NCBI GenBank assembly: GCA_030562195.1
Contig: JAUJPP010000012.1
Span: 21,452,001 to 21,516,000, forward strand
DNA length: 64,000 nt
From: Nipponacmea schrenckii
Lineage: Eukaryota; Mollusca; Gastropoda; Lottiidae
Direction of reading: 5' to 3'
Shown: piece by piece, positions 12,573 through 25,824 of the stretch
Layout of the letters: each line of letters begins with the position of its first letter
How positions within the stretch are numbered: position 1 is the stretch's first letter
Position numbers and translations under genes: made by a program
Notes under the pieces: generated by a model
The model's input: the letters and a program-made list of their open reading frames with translations, nothing else
The model's database searches: none
Told to the model about the DNA's origin: nothing

Positions 12573-13505
12573 TATATATACTGTATTTAATAGAGTAACA
12601 TGTTTCAGGTTCTGTTTTAAAAATCAAATTGAGCATTTTGTTTAATTGAAATGATTTTCGAGTTGAAAGGTCGATAATTTCTTTTACTAGCACTAGCAAT
12701 TATCGACGTTTTAAAGGAGGAAACGACTTAAAAAAAATTGGAATTGTGACTTATGTTCAATAAAATATGTTTTTTGTCAATATTTCAAATCATTTTTAGT
12801 GATGATATTTCAAAAAGTGCTCTGTAAAATTGGTCCAGATATTCATTTTGAATAATTCAACAAGTTACAAGTCTATTTTACATTACCAAGGTCAATATTC
12901 CAGATTTTTGCCCATAAAGCAAAATGTTCATGTACTAAAATAGCTTAGAAAGATTGTGAAAATGGGTAGAATGGATAGAAGATCTTTAATTGAAATGAGT
13001 ATCACGGTCTTCATTTTTGTCAATAAAATGATAAAAATTCATCCAGTGATTTTCGGATTCGACAATTTAGATAAGTAAAAGAAGAACGAGTGTCTCTGAA
13101 AAGGGAATTTAGCCGAAACGTTACACGACAGGACATTAGTATATAATAAATGGATAAAATATGATAACAAATAAAACAGACGCCCGAGTGTGCTTCTTTG
13201 ACAAATCTTTAATTTCGAATGCTTGTATCTAAAACTCGGACGCAAGGATTCAATTTGGAATTATTCTGAATTGCACTTTACGATAGCAATAGTGTGGGTT
13301 CATTTTTAAATTAGATTAACCCTATAAACCTGCAATTAAAATATTCAAACAAACTTAAGTCGTGGGATTTCTCATTCGATTCCTTTAAATTATCTCATTA
13401 GGCAAGACAAGCTTCTAAATCTCACGTGTAATTTTTCGTTTCTTGTTACGCTCACGAAATTGACACCTGGTATTATAATACGAAACGAAACAATGATTAG
13501 TGAGA
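12573..13505. other. No gene seen
   Basis: Mixed AT-rich sequence without repeats. The minus-strand frame at 13039-13245 has no recognisable domain. Confidence 0.5.
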
Positions 13506-13509
13506 ATTT

Positions 13510-13579
13510 TCGAGGGGGGTTATGTAACTCATTACGAGGCCCAGGTCGGTCAGGTAAACCCCTATTGTTACCCCCTCGA
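13510..13579. other. Inverted repeat, possible conserved noncoding block
   Basis: TCGAGGGGGGTTA (13510-13522) is matched in reverse complement by TTACCCCCTCGA (13568-13579), one G apart from a perfect 12-bp stem, around a 45-bp loop rich in GGCCCAGGTCGGTCAGG. The flanks (13430-13770) are more GC-balanced and free of repeats, with CACGTGAT near 13720 and 13762, which is suggestive of regulatory DNA. Confidence 0.4.
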
Positions 13580-14565
13580 ATTAACCCTAATACCCCACAC
13601 GGTGTGTATTATTAACCCTCTAAAAACAACAATGCATCTCTCCGAAATCTCCATCCATTCCGCCATTTTCTAATTTAGACCATTATTCAGACGACGTAAC
13701 AGATCTAATGATGTCATAGCACGTGATTTATCTCTAAGGTGTCATTCATGTCATGTGATCACGTGATACTAATTACACGCTAAGCGAAATTTGATGGATT
13801 CTAATCAAACCTCGTAAAAAATGATTTATTTTCAAATTGCAGTCAACGACAGATTTTTTCGTCTCTTAATTCATTTCCAATGATACCGTACAAAAACAGA
13901 AACATATGCCGAAATGAAAACATTTATCGACGCGATGGGTGGGGATCAGAGACGGGTCAGCCACTTAATGACTAGGGGAGGAGAAAATAATGCCTGAAAT
14001 CTAATTTCGATTATTCTGAAGATTTGCATTTTTACATAATTTTGCAGTTTAAGAAATTAAACTCGAAGTATTTTAACACGATCTTTCAATTTATGCAAGA
14101 ATTGTTTTGGCTAAAATTTCTTTAATTGTTAACTCTAAACTTGACAAATATTTTCTTTTTGGCAATTTCGATCGTAAAACTTTTAAATTTTTAATTTACA
14201 TTTTGGGAAGAATATGGCAATTTCACTAACAATCGATTTCTCAAATTTCTCAAAATTTGCAAATAGAAATTGAAATATTAGCAATTACATCTAAAATTCT
14301 TTTACCATATTTAAATAAAAATGAAACTCAAAATATATTTTATTTTCTTATATTTCAGAATAAATAGAAGTCAGGAAATTCCGAGAGCTAGGTCAAACTT
14401 GAACAAGCACCGTCGAAGAAACGGACAAGAGTATTATAAAAAATATATTTTAACGGGATGCCAAGCTGACAACCAAGTCGCAGGGTGAAATCAAGGCAGA
14501 TCAAGGATGCAATGACAATAGTGTTTATGAATTCTGAGTAATGGGTTATGTAGTAGGGTGGGGGA
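13580..14565. other. No gene seen
   Basis: Low-repeat sequence. E-box-like CACGTGAT occurs at about 13720 and 13762. Confidence 0.5.
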
Positions 14566-14568
14566 AGG

Positions 14569-14868
14569 GGTGAATCGAAATCGGACGTGAAGATTGGAGC
14601 TCAAAATTGAAAAGGGCAGAAATAGTAAAGCAAGCGTTCTGATTTTAGAAAATGCATTACATTACTGAAAAAAATCAAATTAAACTTTGCAGTAGGGTTT
14701 TACAGAGGGAGGGTGGTGGAAGGGGTCATTTTCTTTAAATGTTTGTAAGAAATTTGAAAGTGAAGTCAGTAGAGGTGAATCGAAATCGGACGTGAAGATT
14801 GGAGCTCAAAATTGGAAAGGGTAGAAATAGTAAAGCAAACGTTCTGATTTTAGAAAATAAATAACATC
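14569..14868 (+). repeat. ~90-bp direct repeat, 205 bp apart
   Basis: A segment starting GGTGAATCGAAATCGGACG at 14569 recurs at 14774 with only a few substitutions, through GATTTTAGAAAAT. The intervening DNA contains another weak copy of the leading GGGTGG(T)GGAAGGGGT part near 14709, indicating a decayed tandem duplication. Confidence 0.88.
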
Positions 14869-14869
14869 A

Positions 14870-16105
14870 TTTGATAAAAAGCTTAAAATTTGCAAGGGTT
14901 GATAATGAAAGCAATATTGAATCACAATACTTGAAAATTAAACTTGAATGAAATTATAAATTAAGCAATATAATACCCATATACCATGGTGAGGTATCTG
15001 GAATAACAATATTAGACCAATGAAAATTCGATGTACATTTGCAAAAATTCATTCATCTTTTCCATTGAACGAAAATGTATTCAAAATCCGATTTATTATT
15101 CATTGCATAAGAGAAATTAAACATGGTGACAAATATAGAAGTTAAAAAGGTGCAGCGGAATAGTCAAAATAAAAAAAAAATCCTTTAATCTATTTATTTA
15201 ATTCGATTGGTGAAAGACGTCACTTGTCACCAACTTTCAGATATCGTTCACACCAAAGTATCGAACATTTCAAATTTGAAAAGAGTTGAAATTGCTAATA
15301 TCCTTATCGTTAATAAAACTACTGAAAAGACTCAACGGGGCGAATTTAATTCATTTGTTCCTGGTTAAACCCATGAAATTTGGTTTCATGCCTTACTTAC
15401 AAAAAATTAAGGTCAAACGGTGCAGAAACGGTGACACCTATTTTAATCCCAGTTGTTTCCTGTAGAACGGAATTTCACGCCCACGGACGCAAATCAAGTA
15501 CAGAAATCGATGAGAAATTTTGTACTTTTTGTTGATTTATTGAAATTATGATGAATTAAAATTGATCGAACCAATTTTACGTCGGAGATCGAATTGAAAT
15601 TTTCTATAGGATGAGCTTCCGACAAACTTGTAGACGCCGGAGGAAGAGATGCTCCGATGATGACAAGCGAAATATTTTTGGCTAATTTAACTGCATCGTT
15701 GGTTTGCTTCTACTAAGTACATGTATACTCGTTAACCCTTTGGCAGTGGGTGGAATAACTCAATATATATGGAGGTCGGGTGCAGTGGGTTCGAATTTTC
15801 CTTAGGAGACGATGAACTTGTGAAATAAACGTGGATTCGAATTCTTTCCAGAGAAAAGGTAGGTTTCAATAAATCAATTGTAAGAATTTTTATGAAACAA
15901 TAAATTTATTTCCTACGTTTATGTTTTGTTTCCTTATTTGGAACTCTTCATACAACGCGGCCAGGGTGTTATGCAAAAGGAAGATCATATCAACAAAGGC
16001 CAATTATTTTGATCAAGGTATCGTGCTAAAAATAACTGTTTAATACAGCCTTAACCACGCCAATCAAAAATCCAATCATCGTACAGCAGCACTCTCGATA
16101 GAAAA
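14870..16105. other. No gene seen
   Basis: Low-repeat sequence; no frame or RNA recognised. Confidence 0.5.
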
Positions 16106-16109
16106 AATT

Positions 16110-16510
16110 TGGAATTCTCCCTAGGATCTGCGAAGTCGTTTACCCTAAAAAATGGTGACTTATATGAGTCGTCTAATACATTTTCCCAGGGAACAGACTT
16201 GAGAAACTGAAAGTAGAGCAATTTTATGTCGTTAACCAAGAAAAGAGCTGGGTCTTACAATCAGAGATGATTTCAGGCAACTTTAAGATACTATTTCCCA
16301 GGGAAGAGTCCATATAGTCACCATTGGTCCTTAAAACCGAAAATCCCTCAAATCTCTGATAGCCAAGAACTCATAAGGATTTCCGAGATATCAAAGGTCG
16401 TCCTCTTCCAAAGAAAAACGTTTCTATAATTTACTAGGTACCGATGCATAGCCCATTAAATCACTGATAGCCAAGACTCTCTGAGATGTCTAAGGGCCAA
16501 TCCCTGTGAA
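16110..16510. repeat. Degenerate ~110-bp tandem repeat
   Basis: Shared landmarks recur about 110 bp apart: TTTCCCAGGGAA at 16182 and 16294, and CTGATAGCCAAGA at 16356 and 16464. Identity between landmarks is poor, so the array is old. The minus-strand frame at 16051-16239 overlaps it and is not regarded as coding. Confidence 0.5.
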
Positions 16511-18510
16511 AAAAGAGGTCTTGCCCCTCAAATAGCTGAAGCCGAACAGGGTTTCTAATCTGAACTTCCTACTCCCGACAAGAACAGCCTCCTGACAGCA
16601 ATGAATTCAAAGAGAATTTCTTATATGAACGTCTTGGCAGCCCCGATGCCGAAATTTGAAGATTGGTAAACACTCGGACGGTTTGAGAGACTTCTGTTAA
16701 ACGACACGTCCTATACCTGTCACACGTGATAGCTAAAGTAGTCTTGATTGCCTTGTCTAGTCTCGATTGTCAACACTACACTTGATATGTGGTAATCTAA
16801 AAATCTCATTTCCGATGACAATCTGTTCCTTTAAGTGTCTGGAGACTTCAATCAAGAATCTGATTCCATATTTCCAGGATTTCTTAACTAGATGTAATTC
16901 CTAGCTAAATGAAGAAAGATTTTGGAGGGAAAAGGGGAGGGGTGCCTGGTGGCATTTATCTATTATATGCGAGCCAAATACTTGAGGTGGGGAAAAAGGA
17001 ATGGGGGGGGGGGGGTGAAGTGGTGAATGCTAGGTGGTGTTCGATGTTTATACCCCCCTATAGTCGAGTAAATATATTTGTAACCGTATTTACCAAAGTT
17101 GATGGAATTCCTGGAGATTTAGATGAAAGGTTCTTTTGGGGGTCTTGGGTGAGTTAACGGGTATTCGCCGTTCATACCCTTGCAGACCAAGATCAAGATT
17201 TGTCCCTCTTCGAATCGAGATCGTTAATGTATAAGGAATAAAAGCGCTAAAAACCCAACCCCTTCTCTACTTTAACATGAGGACTGCATTTAGATGCTCA
17301 AAAAGTTCGAAAACGTCTATTAGTTAAAACACTCTTTAATAAAAAAAACAAATCTCTTCGAACACTTTCCACAACGTCACACGTTACAAAAGATTACAAG
17401 AAAATTTGTACACTTGTTTTCAAGTTCAAATACCTTACCAACACCAACCATATTGAAATTGTAAAAGACAAAAAAGACAAAAACATCGCGACAATAATAT
17501 TCGGTGATTGAGTCTTGTGTTCAAGGCGTACCACAAGTCACAATTAAATCACAGCCAAAAACCGTCTTTATATCATCAATATAAAATATCAGAACGGATT
17601 AACTCGGTTTTCACAATCAGTCAAATTGTCACCCATGCACGCGCGTTGCAGAAGCCACGTGCACTGAGCTCGTTCCAAAGAGCACGCGCGTCAATTACCA
17701 TTTCCTCTTCACGGGCTTTGACGTCGTTTAACTAGAAATGATAGAAAATTTAAACAATAAACGGAATTAAGGATTTGGGGATTTACTAGGCTCGATCATC
17801 AAGGCACTCTAATCTTTCAAAGAGACATAGACTGTCTGGGTGACAACGTCTAGGGATTTCAAGACGAACGCAATTACATTAATGGTTTGAACTGAGTCAG
17901 TCAGAAGACAGCCATTACCAGACGTGATTACAGATGACAGCTCGGTAAACATGGTGTCGGGGGAACTTCCGGTTTGCTCACTCAGCCATTTTGAAATCTA
18001 CCGAAGTTTTAATCTCCTACAACATGCTTGATTGAGCTTTATTCCTTTTTTCGACGCGGAATGATTGTCAGATGAGGGTGTAAACTGTTTTAATGTCGAC
18101 CTAATCACATTAATCACCCCGCCAGTAGCGCCATCTATCGAGGATAAAGGGTAATCAGATTCTGATTGTTTTAATGAAATAAAGTGATTCTCCCAACGCC
18201 CGTAAATTAAGTTACTTTGTAACGAGTCAACTCTGGTCCAGACGAGGTTTGATTAAGATGCGCGATATCTTTGGAACGTTATTTACACATTTGTTTTAGT
18301 CTGTTGTTCGTCTGTTAACGGGATTCTGGCGGGAAATTCATGAGAGTACACGATTCAGTTAATCAGTTTTATCAAGATGACATCGTGAAAGCTCCCTTTT
18401 GGTGATAAAATAAAACAAAAGTTTATATCACTTGAAATTTTTAGACAGATTCTGACATTGCTGTCTGTGTCAGTAAGTTAAAAATGTAGACATTATTGTT
18501 AAACTTATGC
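16511..18510. other. Low-repeat DNA with a G13 run
   Basis: Contains a 13-base G run at 17003-17015. A GC-richer patch at 17630-17720 holds two ACGCGCG strings and CACGTGCAC. The frames at 16909-17157 and 17508-17735 lack recognisable domains. GGAACTTCCGGTTT at 17964 is an ETS-type motif. Confidence 0.5.
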
Positions 18511-18515
18511 TATCA

Positions 18516-19075
18516 GGAACAATTCCAAGATTGATGCCAATATATATACATGTAAATACAAATTTCAGGAACAATTCCAAGACTGGTGCCAATATATACA
18601 TAGAAACAAAGTTCAGGACAAATTCTAATATAGAAACAAATGTCAGGAACAATATTCTTAGACCGTTGCCAATATATAAAGCTACAAATTCCAGGACAAT
18701 TCTAAGACTAGAAAATAAATTCAATTGTCAAACAATAAAAATAGATACAAATTCAGGAAAAGTTCCAAGACCAGTGCCAATGTATATAGATACAAATTTC
18801 AGGAACAATATTTTAAGACCGGTGCCAAAAAAAAAGAGATACAAATTTAAGGAACAATATTTTAAGACCGGTGCCAATAAAAAGAGATACAAATTTCAGG
18901 AACAATATTTTAAGACCGGTGCCAAAAAAAGAGAAACACATTTCGGGAACAATATTCTAAGACCGGTGCCAATAAAAGGAGATACAAATTTCAGGAACAA
19001 TATTTTAAGACCGGTGCGAATAAAAAGAGATATAAATTTCAGGAACAATCCTAAGACTGGTTCCAATATAATATA
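18516..19075 (+). repeat. ~48-bp minisatellite
   Basis: About eleven units with AGGAACAATATTTTAAGACC, then GGTGCCAATAAAAAGAG and ATACAAATTTC. The right half (18775-19050) is homogeneous at about 48 bp; the left half has shortened and diverged units. The 195-codon plus-strand frame (18507-19094) has a 16-residue period matching the unit and is a repeat artefact. Confidence 0.93.
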
Positions 19076-19079
19076 TATA

Positions 19080-19670
19080 CAACAGTACCCCTAATCATCA
19101 TATACGTATAAATTATATTTAAAAAAACGCACGGGTGCTGACGAAGCAATTTGCACAGAATTTAGTGAGTCCACAGAGAATAGTATCTCGGGTCATGATA
19201 AATTCAAAATGTCAATCAAAAATCACAAATCATAAAAGCCGATTCATATTTCAAATTAATGATTCCTGAATTTTCTAATTCCCGAGTGGATCGTCTGCTA
19301 CTGTTGAAATTCCCACCACACCTGATCTCAAATTAGATATTTTTCGTCTCTTATTAAAATCCGTTAGTAATTTGACAGGGACAATCATGACGAATTTGAT
19401 CCGTAGGCTTGATTATCAATTCTAATATTCCATCTCGATTATCACTACTCGTCTGGAAGAACACGTCTACATGAGACAACGCTAAGAAGATTAAACCGAA
19501 AGTTAAAAATTATGATCAATTTTTTTCAACAAAGGGGTAATTTTTCTGAAACGAAAGAAATTATTGGTTCTGAAAAATCAAACAAAAAGCATTTTTAAGT
19601 AGAATCACGAAATGAATTGGAAAGAAATATGTTGTCTAGCAACTCTTTATAAGAAAAAATGGTACAGAAC
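19080..19670. other. No gene seen
   Basis: Low-repeat sequence between two minisatellites. Confidence 0.5.
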
Positions 19671-19672
19671 AG

Positions 19673-19940
19673 TAGTATATAAGCTCCATTTCATGACATT
19701 AGTCCAATAAGGCACAGAACAGTAGGATATAAAACTCTATTTCATTTCATTAGTCCAATAAGAAACAAAACAGAAGGATGTAAAACTCTATTTCATTTAT
19801 AAGTCCAATAATAATAACAAAACAGTAGGGTGTATAACTCCATTTTATTTCATTAGGCCAGTAAGATCTTATACTATTATTCATTTCATTAGTCCAAAAA
19901 GGTAATAAAAGAAGTTGAAATATGAATGTAGGACGTAAAA
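19673..19940 (-). repeat. 51-bp family array, minus orientation
   Basis: About five diverged copies of the 51-bp unit in reverse orientation: GGATATAAAACTCTATTTC, then ATTAGTCCAATAAG and CACAGAACAGTA. Copies are more diverged than those at 55-60 kb; a final partial copy (GTAGGACGTAAAACTCC near 19927) carries the ACGT form seen in single copies. Confidence 0.9.
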
Positions 19941-20345
19941 CTCCTCAAGTAATTCTCTATGTTGACATTTGACTATATATCCATTAATCTAGATACATTA
20001 TGTACACGGGGTATTGTTCTTCCAATCCAAACAATTAAATAACAATGTTGACATTGCTGTTGAGGTTCAGAACTCAGGTAAGCTGAACTTCATTGAAAAC
20101 TAATCGGTATAACCGAACAGAATGGTCCGCCATTGTTCAAAAGCCTTGACATTCGATGGTTTTCAGATGTATTTTGGACTCCTTTGTCGACGTATAAGTT
20201 CAATTTTTTGACTCATTTGGACTTCATTAACAGAGAGTTAAGGCTGCATTACAAAATGACAAATGCAATTTCATCCGAAATAAAATTGAAATGGGATCTT
20301 CCGTGAATAGAATTCCAAGAAACACGGAAATTCGGAACTGTGTAT
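19941..20345. other. No gene seen
   Basis: Low-repeat DNA leading into the overlapping open frames at 20.2-20.6 kb. Confidence 0.45.
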
Positions 20346-20347
20346 CT

Positions 20348-20623
20348 CCAATTGCAACACTTAAAGAGCGAGCTAAGTTTATGAAGGCCGCTTTCATCAA
20401 TATTTCGGATCCGGATTGCGTAAATGAAGACGGAAAACGACACATTGTGTGCAATAAAGGCAACCACAAAATATTATTCACATACACATTTCTAATTTTC
20501 AAAAATGCAAAGTCTATACGCTTCGTCCATGCCAGTCTCCCCCACGTGCAACCCTCCCAGCCCCTTACCAATTGCAACACTTACAGATCGAGCTAAGTTG
20601 ATGGAAGACCACCTTTACCAATA
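20348..20623 (+). repeat. ~53-bp direct repeat within a long open segment
   Basis: CAATTGCAACACTTAAAGAG at about 20348 recurs with changes at about 20570 (CAATTGCAACACTTACAGAT), and similarity continues through CGAGCTAAGTT and CACC/CGCTTT...ATCAATA/ACCAATA for about 53 bp. The interval is open for 101 codons on the plus strand (20291-20596) and 117 on the minus strand (20227-20580); neither translation shows a known domain. A fragment of a decayed mobile element is possible. Confidence 0.6.
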
Positions 20624-20629
20624 ATTAAG

Positions 20630-23435
20630 GATTAATATATGGAAGACAATAGCGGCCAATATATCAATGAGATGTAGAGTAAAATAAATTATGTTGACTT
20701 AGATCTTGAACCCGCTACATTCTCACAATAGAAACAATTTCCCGGAGTTCAATTTGTCATACGAGGTTCCTTTTTAGACATTGTGGTTCAAGTGCTCGAA
20801 TAAGCTCTAAAAGCATTTTTGATAATAAATCTTTAAGGTTCATAAGTACATATTAAGAAAAATAAATGATGTTTTAGGTTTTTTGGAAAGCCATATATTT
20901 TTTTTTTATATTGGATTGATACGAGCGTATATGAGTATTTCTGTTGAAAATAAAACTGAAAACTATTTCTAAAAAAGGGGGAAAAAGGTCTGCTTTTATT
21001 GTTGGCGTCTGTTTCAATTGTGGGAATCTAACGGGTCGTCAGTTGAAGTCGTCATGTCGGTATAAAATGGCAGTTTCGTACAATCACTACAAACATACCA
21101 AACAAACCATTTCCATGGAAGCCAACAAAAGTATCCAATGTGGTCACTGATTGTTTCTGTAAATACTGCCGAATAGTTACAGACCCTCTCAATTTGTTGA
21201 CAGAACTAAATTATCTCCCTTAATTTACATCGTGAATTATCTCCCTTGTTAACGTGTAGAGCACCAATAATGAGTAATGCAAATATTTGAAAATGACTCA
21301 CGTTACACTTAAGTGTAATAGAAATAGCTGGGTAAAAGACGTCGATTGCCACTTTTAGGCCTCACTGCACACTGCAAGGCATAGGTCCTGCATATAAAAC
21401 CTAATGACACACAAGAGAGCGATAGGTAGGGTTAGCACATTCCCCCCTCTCACGTCTATAGTAACGCCAAAGTATCTCTTCCTGCCCACGGTTGCAAGTT
21501 CGATAATGAAAAGGTAAAACAGCCATTCATTCTAGGTCGAATCATCTATGATTTGGAAACACCGGCTTGATGGAGCTAATTTGATTCCAATTTCAATCAA
21601 GAAGGACAATGATAGCTCCTTAAACAGTTAATTTCATTAAAATCACTAGAAAAGTTTGAATAATAATGCATGTTGAGCTATTGAAGCTCTTACCAATTGT
21701 GTTCAATAAAGCAGTGGGTTAACACGCCTTCTACTAGCTTTTTACTTTCACTTTATCAATCTATTAATAGACGTCTCATTAACTCAACAACCACAGACGT
21801 CATTATGACGTAATTTGAATCTTGTTAACGTAATCAGTTGAAACTCGCGGGAAAACTTATTGCATAAGGCTTCCGGAAAGTCCCTGTTTGAGATCATTAA
21901 GTAGATTGCTAATGAGGGGACGAAATCAGTCGAGGGCGACCGAATGGAACCGATGATGACCGAATGATAAAATCGAATAATCTATTACACAATCCGCTAA
22001 TTCATCTATTCAATTCTCGCTCATTCACGTTAAGTAACGTACAAAGCGTTATTTGGATATCTGATTGGTTAATGAAACAGCAGATCGATACGAATCGAAT
22101 ACATGTCAATTCGGCCCTTAATTAGCCTTGTTAAGTCGTTAAGATTCCCATCTTCGCCCCACCAGGAGCCGGACCCCCTCCCTACGCTGTTGATAATATC
22201 GTTAGCTAGGCAATAACGTTTTGATGGCGGGTTGTCGCGAAGTTGGTTGGAGAGTTAGAATCTTTAACATCAAACATTAAATCAAAGCCTCGTCGTATGA
22301 AAGTCAATGAAACTTGTATAAGTAATATTTTCTCGTCAACCGAGCTGTAAAAGGGTTATACAAAATAGTAAACTTTAGCTCATATAAGTAGCCCGATAAG
22401 GTTCGCTTGTCCGTGCAGCACCCACCCCACCCCACTTTCTTCTCTCAAGCCTGGACAAACTAGCAGCAGTGGAACATGCCAAATGTACAAAACTTAATGG
22501 AATTGTACTCAGAAGATGTAATTAAAAACGAATCAATGACAAAAGAGATTAAGCTAAAACAAATTTCCGGCCAGATATAAATATGTAGCCATTTTTATTT
22601 TCCCTCAAAATTGTGTTCGCATGAAAAACAGAATAAGGGCAGGCAGTAATGGGATAGTTCATTTCTTTCCCGCTCATTTCTACGCCAATTTCCGGTTTTG
22701 GAACGATTTGGAATTTTGATCAGAAGCTGGTAATGGCGATTAAATTATGCACGTGGTTTTATTCCTCAATCAGAAACTATTTAATAAATCGGAAACCTAT
22801 TCTGGGCTCTAATGTATCAACAATGGTCGTATTCTCCTACAATCCCGCTCACAAGAACGCAAAACCAATACCAAATAAGTAAAACGAGTTGTACATTCTG
22901 TGATCATTGTAAACCAATCCAATTATTTGATTTCGTTGAACTTGGTTTGGAATACTGAAGTAGTATAAAACAATGCATTTGGACGCTGAGATGAATATTT
23001 GCTCGACCTTCGTAAACAGACACAAATTAGGGATAATTCGGTGAAGAATCGAAGAGAAATGAAGAGAAAATGCAATAACGTAAATAAAGTTGTGACAATC
23101 TGGCAACGCTGCAATTCTCGGTCTAACTTGCTTTACGGTGGCAATCAACTCTCCAAATTCTATTTAGCGCTCTTTATACTCGCATGATTTCATTATCCGG
23201 GTCCCAATTGAAAGGCAATCTGGTCGTTGGTCGGCAAAGACAAGACTAAGATTTCTCGAGGGAGATGCTGAGATGATTACTCCGTTCCAAGAGCATTCCA
23301 ATCAGCTCGTGTACGACATGACACTTTAAAGACACGGTAACTATCTCATCAACCCCTTCCTTTTATCACGTGCCGTATTGGCAACGTCTGTCGTCTGTCA
23401 GTATCGTACATTTTCAACTTGTTGGTACCATGGGA
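20630..23435. other. Low-repeat DNA, no gene seen
   Basis: Contains TTAGGCCTCACTGCACACTG at 21355, a copy of the module seen at 4.3 kb. Overlapping frames on both strands at 22849-23187 have no recognisable domain. The block 21740-22330 is repeat-free and less AT-rich, and might hold noncoding regulatory sequence. Confidence 0.45.
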
Positions 23436-23440
23436 CCGAC

Positions 23441-23491
23441 TTGGTAATTAGGTGGGCGAATTGGTAATTAGCGGGGCGACATGGTAATTAA
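23441..23491 (+). repeat. 20-bp repeat carrying TAATTA sites
   Basis: Two and a half units: TTGGTAATTAGGTGGGCGAA (23441), TTGGTAATTAGCGGGGCGAC (23461), then ATGGTAATTAATTG (23481). Each has a TAATTA core, the preferred binding core of many homeodomain proteins. Whether it is regulatory is inference. Confidence 0.75.
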
Positions 23492-23494
23492 TTG

Positions 23495-25820
23495 TAAGTC
23501 ACAAACAGGCGTTTTTATGTCGCGAGGGACCGAGATTTCAGATTTACAAGGTTTCTAGTAGTTTCCGAAGGACATTTGTTGTTTGGTTGGTAGATGACAA
23601 GTTAGCGCCCGGTTTCAGCAACTGACTTCGTATAGAATAGAAGGGAACTGGTAGTCCAAAACTATACATTCATGCTATAACATCATTATTTCGTTTCCGA
23701 GTTGCCTTTTATCAATTTTTAATGTAAACTGTAGGAAAATCGACATTCCTGTAGTCTTTATATTTATAAACGTTTAACAGTTCGAATGGACAATAATTTA
23801 AAGCTTCGGCTACATTTAACGACGGACGGTAGCCATTTTTACGGCTTGCATGAGCAATTATTTCAGGCCTTGCTACATTTGGTTATTGGTCGTTTAAAAA
23901 ACAAGTAATCGCTACTTGAAACGAAATAAAATTCGATCGTTTTGGTTGTTTCATTACAGATATTTAAAGGCAAAACTATGGTACTCGACCAAACAAGACA
24001 GAACATTGCCTCGAGCGCCATCCAATGAATGTTAAACTAACGCTAAATTTTTGTTTATTTTAACGATTTTTCACGGCTAATCTCGCGAGAGTGGTGCCTG
24101 TGGCCAGGTTGCAATACGACTACAATCTAATTTCCTACACGACATCAAGAAGGCTTCATTTTCATTATAGGACCCACTTAAAACGAGGAAAATATCCACT
24201 CATTGTTGAGGATTTGTCAATCGAGCGAGCCAAGATTACTTCGAACCTTAAAAAGTCTTCGTTTCATGCAAATTGCTAAATTAATATTCAATAGGTAAAG
24301 TTCGTACACACAGTCGCAGAGGGGCATTATGTGCTTGGACGCTTCTCTGACTTAGGAGACTTCTATTTCTGCGATAATTCCACAAGATTTGGTGCTCACT
24401 GAGGCCTAATATTGAGCCGGGGATTCATGTTTAGAGGGTACGGTGCGGACGTATTTTCTATTTTTCGTAAAAAAAAAAATACAAATTTTGAACGCACCAT
24501 CTTTTTGCAATGTCGGCTACCATTCTGAATGCATGAGCTCGAACCCGGTTGAGAATTATTAAAAATGAATAAACGAATAAATGTGTATTAAGAAATCTTA
24601 TTTCGGTCTAATATTGACCCGTTAAGTACAAGAACAGGCTAATAGAAGAAAGTTTTAATTGTACATTCTACTCTACTGACACACATATCGGATACAATAA
24701 AATTGATAACTCAACTAATAACCGGCTACAATCAAATTATGTTATTAAATAATCCGCAACGAAATCACCATATATTCTAATAAAGCGAAACGAAAACATT
24801 ATCTAAGTAAATTACAGCCTTTGTGGACGTTGTTGTGTCTCGGTTGAGGCTTTGCCAGGACTGAAATTACTCAAAGAAAACTTTCGTGATTTCACGCGCT
24901 AACCCCATCGTTCCACTGTCGTTCCGTATTCAAACGCAGTCGTGGGTGAAATTGCTTTCAAACTGGCAACCCCGAATCGTCACCATAATTACCGTGTCAA
25001 GAATACTCCCAAATTAAGTTTTTCAAAAGATTTTCACAGCATTTTTTTATACCATATAATTGAATTTTGGCAAACGCTTGTGTCATGTTCGGATCCAATG
25101 AAATTTTTAATTTTTGACAAGCTCTTTACCCATTTCTCAAAGTAAACGAAAATTAATTAAGTAATTTCTAAAACTTAAGTACGAATTCATAATCTATTCA
25201 GATTGTACATGGGGTTCCATGAAATTTTAATGAGAAACGTAATGGCGCTTAATTGAAATCCGAATGACATGATTCTTTTTCCATGGAACTAATTTATTTC
25301 AAAATTTTCAAAGAATTATTCCGAATTTCACAGACAATAAACTTTAGAAAATCAAAAACAATTGGACATAGTTAAATTTATAAAAAGATACAAAACAATA
25401 CAGTTTTAAACGAAGTCAACTTTTGAAATATTTTTTTTAGGACGGATTAATTAAGGCTTCAGAATCGACTTCAATTCATATACTAGTCTATGAACTTTTG
25501 ATTTTTATATAAATTTTTACAATTATCTTTTAAAAACAATTTGATTTTAATTTTTATGTGCGTTTTTTTTTAAATTCTCGGTAAAATATTTTGACTCTAA
25601 AGGTCGATTTAGTGGAAATTTAAGAACTACAGATATCTGATTGAAAATTGGAATGGTTCAATTTGAAGATATCTGTGTCCCTGATACACATACAAAGTTG
25701 AGAAAACAACTTTACAACCTCTTTAAGCATTGTACAGTGTCACAGATTCAATCATAAATTAAAGTATCCCAGACCTCGAGGGCGCACTGTCCACGATCCA
25801 AATTAAACACAAAAACATCT
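23495..25820. other. Low-repeat DNA, no gene seen
   Basis: Short frames at 24091-24279 and 24942-25145 have no recognised content. No repeats with a clear period. Confidence 0.5.
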
Positions 25821-25824
25821 TTGA

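Noticed and set aside
18507..19094. 195-codon plus-strand open frame
   Set aside because: It is the 48-bp minisatellite read in one frame (16-residue period).
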